A DNA stretch of 11,028 bases from an uncultured Lachnospiraceae bacterium. Its GTDB lineage: Bacteria; Bacillota_A; Clostridia; Lachnospirales; Lachnospiraceae. Of this stretch, positions 1-6,643 are shown piece by piece; position 1 is the stretch's first letter, and each line of letters opens with the position of its first letter. The stretch covers positions 1 through 11,028 of the forward strand of contig CAJUQU010000004.1 in NCBI GenBank assembly GCA_910588595.1, written 5' to 3'. A program made the translations under genes and the position numbers. The notes under the pieces were generated by a model, which was not told the origin of the DNA, ran no database searches, and saw only the letters and a list, made by a program, of their open reading frames with translations.

Positions 1-321
1 AGTCCGGTCCTGACAGCGGGAGGGATCGAGATGGAGCCGGAGCGGTATCGGGTTCGCTGTGCGGGGATAGAGCTCGACTTTTCCTTCAAGGAGTATGAAC
101 TGCTGCGGTATCTGATGGAGCATAAGGGAAAGGTTTGCACGAGGGAGGAGCTTTTGACGCGAATCTGGGGCTATGACTTTGAGGGAAATGACAGGGTGGT
201 GGACAATCATATCAAAAAGCTGCGGAAAAAATTAGGCGCACAGGGCAGTATGATCAGAACGATCATCAGAAAAGGCTATCAATTGAAGGAGGATACAGAT
301 AAAAATGCAAACAAAAGGTAA
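1..321 (+). CDS. OmpR/PhoB-family response regulator, C-terminal DNA-binding part (5' end outside window)
   Basis: The frame is open from base 1, so the true start lies upstream; the ATG at 31 is internal. What remains is a winged-helix effector domain (Trans_reg_C) of about 100 residues. Family hallmarks are visible: LDFSFKEYELLRYLMEHKGK near the first helices, then TREELLTRIWGYD, the recognition-helix region RVVDNHIKKLRKKL, and the wing ending IRTIIRKGYQL. The family binds tandem DNA half-sites when an N-terminal receiver domain, not seen here, is phosphorylated by a partner kinase. The kinase gene follows and overlaps the 3' end by 17 bases, so the two form a two-component operon. Targets cannot be told from sequence; the glycan operon downstream is possible but unproven. 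The fold is secure. Confidence 0.93.
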   Translation, partial: SPVLTAGGIEMEPERYRVRCAGIELDFSFKEYELLRYLMEHKGKVCTREELLTRIWGYDFEGNDRVVDNHIKKLRKKLGAQGSMIRTIIRKGYQLKEDTDKNANKR

Positions 322-1180
322 CGGTGAGAAACATATGTTTTTGAAAATGTGGCTGCGGGCAGGGATTCCGATTCTGGCTGTGACAGCGGTCGTAATGTAT
401 TTTTGCCTGTATTTATTTTTGATCAGCGCGGAGATAATAATAGGCGGCAGAACCTTAGAACATACATGTGCTGAGATGGGATTGGTATTATCGAACACGG
501 ATCTCACGGACAGAGCGGCAGTGGAGGAGCAGCTTGACCGCCTGCCAGGATTGCACATGGTGGGGATTTTGTTTGACGGGGACGGCAGGGAGATCGCAAG
601 GTCTGATGTAGATCGCTGCGCAGACGCGGAAGGGGAGTTTGTCGCACAATATCATAAGATGGAGGAAGCGCTGCTGGAGATCCACGCCGGAAATGACAGC
701 GTCCGGAACAGTCAGGTCAACGCGTTTGACTACAATCACTGGTATTCACAGGAGCCCGTCTGGGCACCGCAGGGAGAGTATTCGCTTTATTGCGCCAAAA
801 TGACAGCGATATGGCGTCAAAGAAGCGGCGATTTCATTCCTGTGGGAGCGGGGATCTTTGCGGCGATGACCGTGTTGACGCTGGTCATCGCAAGGAGTTA
901 TCACAAACTGTACAAAAGGCGGCAGGCGATGGAGTGCGCTTTCAGTCAGCGGGTCAATGCGCTGGCGCATGATCTGAAAACCCCGATGATGGTGATATCC
1001 GGCTATTCGGAGAACTTCCTGGCGGAGATACAGGTTGAGAAAAGGGAGCACTACGCGGAGAAGATACTGGAAAATGTCAATAAGATGAACGCGGTCGTGG
1101 AGGAGATGCTGGAATTTACAAGAAAAAAACAGACAGAGCCGGACCGTCCAAAAGATAAGAAGACTACGCAGTCAGCGTAG
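305..1180 (+). CDS. Sensor histidine kinase lacking the ATPase domain (C-terminally truncated)
   Basis: This 291-residue membrane sensor starts at ATG 305, behind AAGGAGG at 286-292 (12-base spacing). ATG 335, with a weaker GGTGAG at 324-329, is an alternative start. A first membrane helix lies at about residues 19-46, an extracytoplasmic sensor region at about 47-175, and a second helix at about 177-200. The HisKA dimerisation and phospho-acceptor domain follows, with an H-box whose histidine is H222 (ALAHDLKTP) and the second helix ending near EEMLEFTRKK. The protein then stops after a short charged tail. Family members normally continue with a HATPase_c domain (N, G1, F and G2 boxes, about 100 more residues), and none is visible here or in the next 190 bases. 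As read, it could be phosphorylated in trans but could not bind ATP. It is either a decayed gene or a non-catalytic partner. The pairing with the upstream regulator is clear. Confidence 0.85.
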   Translation: MQTKGNGEKHMFLKMWLRAGIPILAVTAVVMYFCLYLFLISAEIIIGGRTLEHTCAEMGLVLSNTDLTDRAAVEEQLDRLPGLHMVGILFDGDGREIARSDVDRCADAEGEFVAQYHKMEEALLEIHAGNDSVRNSQVNAFDYNHWYSQEPVWAPQGEYSLYCAKMTAIWRQRSGDFIPVGAGIFAAMTVLTLVIARSYHKLYKRRQAMECAFSQRVNALAHDLKTPMMVISGYSENFLAEIQVEKREHYAEKILENVNKMNAVVEEMLEFTRKKQTEPDRPKDKKTTQSA

Positions 1181-1183
1181 TCT
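1161..1183. repeat. Perfect inverted repeat across the kinase stop codon
   Basis: AGACTACGC at 1161-1169 pairs with GCGTAGTCT at 1175-1183 around a 5-base loop. The kinase stop codon TAG (1178-1180) lies in the 3' arm. The stem could terminate transcription, but the bases after it (GTTAGAAAATCC) are not a U-tract, so an intrinsic terminator is only weakly supported. It may instead be a terminator fused to the gene by a deletion, or an mRNA 3'-end stabiliser. Confidence 0.6.
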
Positions 1184-1273
1184 GTTAGAAAATCCAGACA
1201 TGTGTTTGTAACTATGAAGATGCCAGTTAGTTACGATATCTGTAGTGTAATGAAGTTTTATATTGTTTTCAAG

Positions 1274-1313
1274 AGCCAGAATTGACCAATCATAGTATTG
1301 GACAGCTCTGGCT
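1274..1313. terminator. Nested inverted repeat, possible terminator of the two-component operon
   Basis: AGCCAGA (1274-1280) pairs with TCTGGCT (1307-1313). Inside it CCAAT (1286-1290) pairs with ATTGG (1297-1301), with symmetrical 5-base internal loops. An alternative outer pairing also exists: AGAGC 1272-1276 with GCTCT 1305-1309. A moderately T-rich run (GTTACATTTTA) follows, so readthrough from the kinase could stop here. The U-tract is interrupted, and a DNA operator just upstream of the promoter is an equally possible reading. Confidence 0.35.
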
Positions 1314-1327
1314 GTTACATTTTAGCA

Positions 1328-1356
1328 TTGCAAGTCGCGTATAATTGCTTTATAAT
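1328..1356 (+). promoter_or_regulatory. Sigma-A-type promoter of the heptose/glycan operon
   Basis: TTGCAA at 1328-1333 serves as -35 and a perfect TATAAT at 1351-1356 as -10, with a 17-base spacer, so transcription should begin near 1362-1364. A second TATAAT at 1340-1345 has only a poor -35 (TTACAT 1315-1320, 19-base spacer). It is the best promoter I see before the long operon. It implies a leader of about 75 bases if translation starts at 1440. Confidence 0.75.
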
Positions 1357-1403
1357 ATTCGTGTGTCACAATGGGCATTCTTATAATGATGGAGGAAGTT
1401 GTG

Positions 1404-1420
1404 TGCTGCCTGCGGCAGCA
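1404..1420 (+). promoter_or_regulatory. Leader hairpin before the first operon gene
   Basis: TGCTGCC (1404-1410) and GGCAGCA (1414-1420) form a perfect 7-bp GC-rich stem closed by a 3-base loop, and could be extended by G-U pairs in RNA. It lies about 40 bases into the predicted transcript and ends about 10 bases before the GGG core (1430-1432) of the ribosome binding site. It may stabilise the 5' end or modulate translation. There is no evidence for a known riboswitch. Confidence 0.5.
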
Positions 1421-1439
1421 TGGAAGAAAGGGAACAAGT

Positions 1440-3530
1440 ATGCAGCAGGGGATTGCAGTTTTTGTGATGTTGTTGATATTTGCGCTGGCGTCGGCGTGTG
1501 TGTGGACGGCATTTTGCCATGACAGAATGCGATTTGTGAGGGTGGCTTTTTTATATTTTCATGGAATCTATTTTGTGCTCTCTGCCGTAAAGAGCTGTTT
1601 GGGCAGTGCGGACAATACGTTGTTTGAGAGCTTTTGGGATATTGAGGCGAGAACATATATTCACTACGGACTTCCGATTGCAGTGATCTGTCTATTGACA
1701 CTTGCGCTGTTGTTAAAAGTGAAATGGTTTTCGGACAAGCGGCTGATCGACACATTTTGCGCAGTGATGTTTCCCGGAAATATCCTGCTCTTTCTGATCA
1801 ATGGCAGGATCAGTAACCGGGCATACTGTGTGCTGTTTGTGGTCTGTGCCTGCCTCACGATCGCAGCGAAGATCACGGACAGAGGGGAGTTTGCGTATCA
1901 TCAGAAACAGGAGTTTGGAAAGGCTGTCCGCACGGCGGTACCGTGTGTGGGGGCATGGGTGGTGATGCACTGCATCTTTCTGCCAAATGAGTTGTATATC
2001 AGCAATCCCGGCGAATTTACGGGAAGTTACGCTCCATTTCTGGCGATCACGGTCTGCGGTGCCCTTGTGGCAGCAGTCGTTCTTCTGCTCGGGGAACTGT
2101 GGCTGCTTCCCAAGTCATGGATGCATTATATGAATCTCTTTTTTATAGAAATAACGCTTATGGGGTATATACAGAATGTGCTCCTGAATGGTAAAATGGA
2201 GATTCTTGATGGGGACGAGCAGGTCTGGACGATGACACAGCAGATCGCAAATATTGTTTTGTGGCTGATCGTGATCGCGGCGCTGACGGTGCTCAGCACG
2301 AAAAAGAAGTCTTTGGTCAACATCGGCAGAGCAGTATGTGTTTATATCATACTGATCCAGACAGTGACGCTCGGGTATCTGATCGTGACAACGGACCTGA
2401 GCGGCAACAGCCGGTCGGATGAGCTGACGATACGCAGTTCGCTCGAGGTGGCAGAGGGACAGAATGTCCTTGTGTTCGTGCTGGATCGTTTTGACAGCAG
2501 CTGGATGGAGACGGTGTATGAGGAGGACGCAGACTTTTGTGCGCCGCTGCATGATTTTACGTTTTACCGCAATGCCACATCGCAGTTTGCCAACACGGGA
2601 CCGGGAATACCATATCTGCTCACAGCGACAGCGTGGAAGGAAGCGTACGGGACAGGGTATGCGGCATGTGCATATCAGGACAGCAGTCTCCTGCAGGACA
2701 TCAGGCAGCAGGGATTTGACCTTGGTGTCTATACCGGCGCATACCTTGTATCCAGCGAGCTGTATGACAGTATTTCCAATTATGATACCGAGGTTGAAAA
2801 GCATTATGATATTGGCGGGACAATGTATACGATGTGGAAGTGTGCCATGTACAAAACGTCGCCGTTTGTGCTGAAAAACAGGTATTCTTACTATTCTGAT
2901 GACATTGCGGCGATCGTGAAGGCACCGCAGGTGTGGGATACGGAGAACGACTCTCTGTTCTGGGAGAGACTGCGGGCGGAGGGGCTGACCGTATCGGATG
3001 ACTATACAAAGGCATATCGTTTTTATCATATGCATGGGGCGCACGAACCGTACACATTTTCGGATAATATGAAATACGACAAGACAGGGAGGGAGTCGGG
3101 GCTTTACTCGCAGATCCGCGGCAGTATGAAGATCGTGTATGAGTATATGGAACAGCTCAGGGCGCTGGGAAAATATGATGACGCCACGATCATCATCACG
3201 GCGGATCATGGACAGCAGACAGACTTTATCGAGGAGACTGGAAAACCGCAGAAAGTGTCATCGCCTGTCATCATGATCAAAGAACCGCACCAGACAGGCT
3301 CACAGCTTGCGGTCAGCGATGTGCCTGTCTCACAGGCAGAGATGCTGGCATCTATGGTCAGGTCCATGGGAATGGATCATCGGAAGTACGGGGATGCACT
3401 GGACGAAGTGGCGGATGACAACAAAGGAGAGCGGGTATTCATAAATCTCTATCCGGAGTTTGTCAAGTACACGATTGTCGGTGACGTATGGGATATCGGT
3501 AACTGGAGAGGCGAAAAGCTGTCGGAATAA
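1440..3530 (+). CDS. Polytopic membrane protein with extracytoplasmic sulfatase / alkaline-phosphatase-superfamily domain (phospho-transferase-like)
   Basis: I chose ATG 1440 (696 residues) because a GGG-centred ribosome binding site (1430-1432) lies 7 bases before it. The frame is open from ATG 1371, but that would leave almost no leader after the promoter; GTG 1401 after GGAGGA is a second alternative. Residue numbers below count from 1371 (subtract 23 for the 1440 start). About ten hydrophobic helices fill residues 24-355, followed by a soluble domain expected outside the membrane. That domain has superfamily metal-site signatures: D372 in VFVLDRFD, H555 and H558 in HMHGAHEP, and D612-H613 in ITADHGQQ. 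T409 in NTGPGIPYLLT sits where sulfatases carry Cys/Ser. Threonine there is typical of LTA synthase and EptA-type phosphotransferases. I infer transfer or removal of a phosphoglycerol- or phosphoethanolamine-like group on a surface glycan; sulfatase activity is less likely. It is the first gene of the operon, 50 bases before hldA. Confidence 0.85.
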   Translation: MQQGIAVFVMLLIFALASACVWTAFCHDRMRFVRVAFLYFHGIYFVLSAVKSCLGSADNTLFESFWDIEARTYIHYGLPIAVICLLTLALLLKVKWFSDKRLIDTFCAVMFPGNILLFLINGRISNRAYCVLFVVCACLTIAAKITDRGEFAYHQKQEFGKAVRTAVPCVGAWVVMHCIFLPNELYISNPGEFTGSYAPFLAITVCGALVAAVVLLLGELWLLPKSWMHYMNLFFIEITLMGYIQNVLLNGKMEILDGDEQVWTMTQQIANIVLWLIVIAALTVLSTKKKSLVNIGRAVCVYIILIQTVTLGYLIVTTDLSGNSRSDELTIRSSLEVAEGQNVLVFVLDRFDSSWMETVYEEDADFCAPLHDFTFYRNATSQFANTGPGIPYLLTATAWKEAYGTGYAACAYQDSSLLQDIRQQGFDLGVYTGAYLVSSELYDSISNYDTEVEKHYDIGGTMYTMWKCAMYKTSPFVLKNRYSYYSDDIAAIVKAPQVWDTENDSLFWERLRAEGLTVSDDYTKAYRFYHMHGAHEPYTFSDNMKYDKTGRESGLYSQIRGSMKIVYEYMEQLRALGKYDDATIIITADHGQQTDFIEETGKPQKVSSPVIMIKEPHQTGSQLAVSDVPVSQAEMLASMVRSMGMDHRKYGDALDEVADDNKGERVFINLYPEFVKYTIVGDVWDIGNWRGEKLSE

Positions 3531-3580
3531 GGTGAGATCAGGAGCCTGCCGATGCGGAGTTAGTGAAAGGACAGTAGCTT

Positions 3581-4567
3581 ATGACAGAAGACAGATTAGT
3601 GAGGGCAGTTCAGACAGGATTTGCCAAGCAGCGCATCCTCGTGCTTGGAGACCTGATGGTGGACGAATACATTCTGGGGAAGGTAGGGAGGATATCACCG
3701 GAAGCGCCCGTTCCAGTGCTCAATTACAGAGGAACTGAGCGCAGCGCCGGAGGGGCTTCCAACGTGGCGCTGAATATGCATGCCATGGGAGGAAAGCTTT
3801 CCATGGCGGGGGTTGCGGGCCTGGATGACAGCGGCATATGGCTGCGGGAATTCCTGAGTGCCGCCGCCATCGATACAGAGGGGATTGTGGCTGAGGATAA
3901 CCGCATGACGACAGTCAAGACACGTTTCGCGACCAAAGTGCAGCAGCTGCTGCGTGTGGACCGGGAGGACAGCAGACCGATCAAAGAGCGTACGCAGGCA
4001 CAAATCCTGGATCACATAACACGGCATATTTCGAAGTGGGACGCGGTAGTACTTTCGGATTACTGCAAGGGTGTGTTTGAGAATCCGGATTTTGTGCGGA
4101 GGATCATCCGCATCTGCAACGATAATCATGTGATCGTGACGATCGATTCCAAGAGTCGTCACATTGACGCTTTTGAGAACGCCGATTTTGTGAAGCCAAA
4201 CAATCTGGAGCTGGAGAACGCAGTCAATATAGAGATCAGTGACCTCGAATCCCTGGACAGGGCTGGCAAAGTATATCTGGAGCGGTCCAGGGCAAAGAGC
4301 ATCATCGTGACGAGGGGGGCTGAGGGGATCTCGATCTTTGAGCGAGGGAGCAGGAGAAGGGACTACGCGTCGAAGGCCGTGCAGGTGTTTGATGTGACGG
4401 GTGCAGGGGATACGGTGATCAGCACAGTCACACTGGGACTTGCCAGCGGGCTCTCGCTTGATGACGCAGTGGTACTCGCAAATATTGCGGCAGGTGTCGT
4501 GATCGGAAAACGAGGGACAGCCGTTGTCACGAAAGAAGAACTTTTGGAGAGATTATATGAAAAGTAG
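3581..4567 (+). CDS. hldA: D-glycero-beta-D-manno-heptose 7-phosphate kinase (PfkB family, HldE N-domain type)
   Basis: This cytoplasmic kinase phosphorylates C1 of D-glycero-D-manno-heptose 7-phosphate to give the beta-1,7-bisphosphate. It matches the N-terminal half of E. coli HldE (RfaE) along its length, as I recall that protein. Visible signatures are VLGDLMVDEY, GRISPEAPVPV, GGASNVALN (PfkB substrate-binding region), LSDYCKG, the N207-x-x-E210 motif, and DVTGAGDTV with the PfkB anion hole and catalytic base D277. The length, 328 residues, equals a stand-alone kinase domain without the nucleotidyltransferase half found in HldE. The start at 3581 has AAAGGA at 3566-3571. The gene overlaps hldC by 11 bases, so the two are probably translationally coupled. 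It could be called rfaE1. A sugar kinase of another specificity is unlikely given the neighbours. Confidence 0.93.
   Translation: MTEDRLVRAVQTGFAKQRILVLGDLMVDEYILGKVGRISPEAPVPVLNYRGTERSAGGASNVALNMHAMGGKLSMAGVAGLDDSGIWLREFLSAAAIDTEGIVAEDNRMTTVKTRFATKVQQLLRVDREDSRPIKERTQAQILDHITRHISKWDAVVLSDYCKGVFENPDFVRRIIRICNDNHVIVTIDSKSRHIDAFENADFVKPNNLELENAVNIEISDLESLDRAGKVYLERSRAKSIIVTRGAEGISIFERGSRRRDYASKAVQVFDVTGAGDTVISTVTLGLASGLSLDDAVVLANIAAGVVIGKRGTAVVTKEELLERLYEK
4546..4551 (+). promoter_or_regulatory. Ribosome binding site that fixes the hldC start
   Basis: GGAGAG lies 5 bases before ATG 4557, inside the end of hldA. The upstream in-frame ATG at 4524 has no such site and would add 11 residues without family support, so 4557 is preferred. 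Confidence 0.7.
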
Positions 4568-5057
4568 GACGGGAGATAAGATCATATCACTGGAACAGCT
4601 GGAGAGGGAGACGAGACGCGCAAAGGCACAGGGAAAAACAGTCGTGTCTACAAGCGGGTGTTTTGATATCCTTCATGCAGGGCATGTGACGTATCTGGAG
4701 GAAGCGAGGGCAAGAGGGGATATGTTGATCGTGCTGCTCAATTCGGATCGTTCTGTCAGGGCGCTAAAAGGCAGCACGAGACCGATCGTGCCGGAAGAAG
4801 AAAGGGCGGTCGTGGTTGCCGGACTCGAGAGTGTTGACTATGTGTGCATCTTTTCGGATAGGACGCCTTGCGGGATTATCGACATGGTACAGCCGGATAT
4901 TGTGATCAAGGGCGGCGACTATGCAGGCACGCACATTCCGGAGATGGACAGTGTGGCAGTATACGGCGGCAGGGTAGAGTACGTCAATGTCGTCGACGGG
5001 TGTTCGACAACAAATATTGTGGAGAAAATAAAAAGAACGATGGAGGAGTCATCATGA
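4557..5057 (+). CDS. hldC: D-glycero-beta-D-manno-heptose 1-phosphate adenylyltransferase (HldE C-domain type)
   Basis: This cytoplasmic enzyme transfers AMP from ATP to heptose 1-phosphate, giving ADP-D,D-heptose. It is a 166-residue cytidylyltransferase-fold protein that matches the C-terminal half of HldE: GCFDILHAGHVTYLEEAR with the nucleotide-binding H40-x-G-H43, then NSDRSVRALKG, RPIVPEEERAVVVAGLESVD, IVIKGGDY, and the ending DGCSTTNIVEKI. Together with the separate kinase upstream, it forms the split (two-gene) version of the bifunctional enzyme. Its stop overlaps the hldD start as ATGA (5054-5057), a coupling arrangement. It could be called rfaE2. ADP specificity is inferred from this family and from hldD next door; GDP-heptose systems use an unrelated GHMP kinase (HddA) and HddC. 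Confidence 0.93.
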   Translation: MKSRTGDKIISLEQLERETRRAKAQGKTVVSTSGCFDILHAGHVTYLEEARARGDMLIVLLNSDRSVRALKGSTRPIVPEEERAVVVAGLESVDYVCIFSDRTPCGIIDMVQPDIVIKGGDYAGTHIPEMDSVAVYGGRVEYVNVVDGCSTTNIVEKIKRTMEESS

Positions 5058-6022
5058 GCATTATCGTAACCGGCGGGGCTGGTTTCATTGGAAGCTGTAT
5101 CGTGCGGGAACTCAATGACCGCGGGATCGAGGATATCATCGTCGTCGATCATATCGCAGAGACAGACAAGTGGATGAATCTGCGGAACAAGAAATACACG
5201 AAATACATTAACCGCGACGAATTTCCGAAGGAGCTTGCGTCATATGCAGGCAGGGTCTCCCATGTGATACACATGGGTGCGTGTTCCTCGACGACGGAGC
5301 GGGATTTTGACTTTTTGTATCAGAATAACTTTGCGTACACACAGATGCTCTGGAAATTTTGTGTGGAGAACCAGATCAGCTTTATCTATGCCAGCAGTGC
5401 TGCCACGTACGGGGATGGCTCACAGGGCTTTGATGACAGGGAGGATATCAGCAGGCTGCGGCCGCTGAACGGGTATGGGTATTCCAAACAATTGTTCGAC
5501 CTCTGGGTCGAAAAACAGCAGCTGAGACCAAGACAGTATGTCGGTTTTAAGTTTTTTAACGTCTATGGACCGAACGAGTATTTCAAGGGCAGCATGGCAA
5601 GTGTGATCTTCCACGCTTTTAACAAGATAACCGAGACCGGAGAGATGGGATTGTTCAAGTCGTACAAGGAAGGGTATGCAGACGGCGGGCAGCTTAGGGA
5701 TTTTGTGTATGTCAAGGATATCTGCAGGGTGATCCTGTTCATGATTGACAATCCCGGGGTGAGCGGTCTGTTCAATCTCGGAACGGGGACTGCGAGAAGC
5801 TTTTTTGACCTGACAGCAGCGACGTTTTGCGCGATGGGAATCGAGCCCAAGATAAAGTATATCGAAATGCCTGAGACACTCCGGCCGAAATATCAGTACT
5901 ACACGCAGGCGGCGATGGACAAACTGCGCGGTGCCGGTTACAAGGAGCCCTTTACTTCCCTGGAGGACGGTGCGAGGGACTATGTATGCAATTACCTGGC
6001 GAAGGGATATGAGATCTATTAG
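5054..6022 (+). CDS. hldD: ADP-L-glycero-D-manno-heptose 6-epimerase
   Basis: HldD converts ADP-D-glycero-beta-D-manno-heptose to the L-glycero form using a bound NADP(H) cofactor. It is a 322-residue short-chain dehydrogenase/reductase of the extended NAD-epimerase class. The start has GGAGGAG at 5042-5048 and overlaps the hldC stop. The cofactor motif GGAGFIG is at residues 7-13. The HldD-typical GACSSTTE follows, then YASSAATYGDG with S114-S115, the catalytic pair Y141-GYS-K145, FFNVYGPNE, KGSMASV, RDFVYVKD, and GLFNLGTGTA. These agree closely with E. coli HldD in order and spacing, so the enzyme looks intact. A frame extension upstream to 4868 lies within hldC and is not used. Its presence points to L-glycero-D-manno-heptose as the product rather than only the D,D form. 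Confidence 0.95.
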   Translation: MSIIVTGGAGFIGSCIVRELNDRGIEDIIVVDHIAETDKWMNLRNKKYTKYINRDEFPKELASYAGRVSHVIHMGACSSTTERDFDFLYQNNFAYTQMLWKFCVENQISFIYASSAATYGDGSQGFDDREDISRLRPLNGYGYSKQLFDLWVEKQQLRPRQYVGFKFFNVYGPNEYFKGSMASVIFHAFNKITETGEMGLFKSYKEGYADGGQLRDFVYVKDICRVILFMIDNPGVSGLFNLGTGTARSFFDLTAATFCAMGIEPKIKYIEMPETLRPKYQYYTQAAMDKLRGAGYKEPFTSLEDGARDYVCNYLAKGYEIY

Positions 6023-6039
6023 ACAAAAGGAGAAGGACC

Positions 6040-6642
6040 ATGTTGGAATATATCAGGGCAAATATAGAGGAGAGCATCGCGGCGAAGGAGAAACTGCTGC
6101 GGGACGAGGCGCTGCTTGGGACGGCTGCTAAGGTGGCAGGGCTGTGTGTCGAAGCTTATCAGAGGGGCAATAAGCTGCTGATCTGTGGCAACGGCGGCAG
6201 CGCGTCCGATGCACTGCACATGGCGGGGGAGCTTGTGGGCAGGTATCAGATGGAACGCAGGGGGGTTTCTGCCATAGCGCTGAATGCAAATGCGGCTGTG
6301 ATGACTGCGATCTCAAATGATTATGACTACGACAATGTGTTTTCCAAACAGATCGCGGCGCTGGGGAAGGCGGGCGATGTTTTGTTTGGCATATCGACCA
6401 GCGGAAATTCTCCAAACATTGTCAGGGCGATACAGGAGGCGGGAAAGCGGCAGATCCTCACAGTGGGGATGACAGGCAGGGATGGCGGCCAGATGCGGTC
6501 CTGCGCAGAGTATCTTGTGAATGTCCCGTCAGACAATACACCGAGGATCCAGGAAATGCATATCTTGTTGATCCATACGATCTGCGGTCTGATCGAGAAT
6601 GGTTTGTGTGAGAAGGGATTTTGGCTAAAGGAGCAGGATTGA
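6040..6642 (+). CDS. gmhA: Sedoheptulose 7-phosphate isomerase (SIS domain)
   Basis: GmhA makes D-glycero-D-manno-heptose 7-phosphate from sedoheptulose 7-phosphate, the first committed step. The 200-residue SIS-domain protein has the phosphosugar loop GNGGS at 50-54 and STSGNS at 119-124. It also has the zinc-site set expected from characterised GmhA proteins: H60 and E64 in ALHMAGELVGR, and Q171 and H179 in RIQEMHILLIH, with the same 8-residue spacing. The ribosome binding site AAAGGAG is at 6026-6032, and 17 bases separate it from hldD. The similar SIS protein DiaA is an alternative by sequence alone, but the four other heptose genes around it make GmhA by far the better call. Confidence 0.93.
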   Translation: MLEYIRANIEESIAAKEKLLRDEALLGTAAKVAGLCVEAYQRGNKLLICGNGGSASDALHMAGELVGRYQMERRGVSAIALNANAAVMTAISNDYDYDNVFSKQIAALGKAGDVLFGISTSGNSPNIVRAIQEAGKRQILTVGMTGRDGGQMRSCAEYLVNVPSDNTPRIQEMHILLIHTICGLIENGLCEKGFWLKEQD

Positions 6643-6643
6643 T

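Noticed and set aside
1208..1234. GTAACT...AGTTAC inverted repeat with a 15-base gap
   Set aside because: A 6-bp stem with a long gap in AT-rich intergenic sequence is expected by chance, and no promoter elements surround it.
1371..1439. Upstream in-frame start (ATG 1371) for the first operon gene
   Set aside because: It would lie only about 8 bases after the predicted transcription start without a ribosome binding site, and the extra 23 residues do not look like part of the membrane domain. It is kept as an alternative.
1298..1522. 74-codon plus-strand frame across the promoter region
   Set aside because: It overlaps the promoter and the next gene in another frame, has no ribosome binding site and no family resemblance.
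2115..3209. Long (364-codon) open frame on the minus strand opposite the alkaline-phosphatase-superfamily gene
   Set aside because: The translation is basic and Cys/His/Arg-rich with no domain, and it lies opposite a frame with clear motifs, so it is a compositional shadow.
3531..3580. Possible internal promoter or terminator between the first gene and hldA
   Set aside because: There is no convincing -35/-10 pair or stem with a T-run in these 50 bases, only the hldA ribosome binding site.
4868..5053. N-terminal extension of the hldD frame into hldC
   Set aside because: The residues are Arg/Gly/Cys-rich read-through of hldC in another frame. Homology to HldD begins exactly at ATG 5054.
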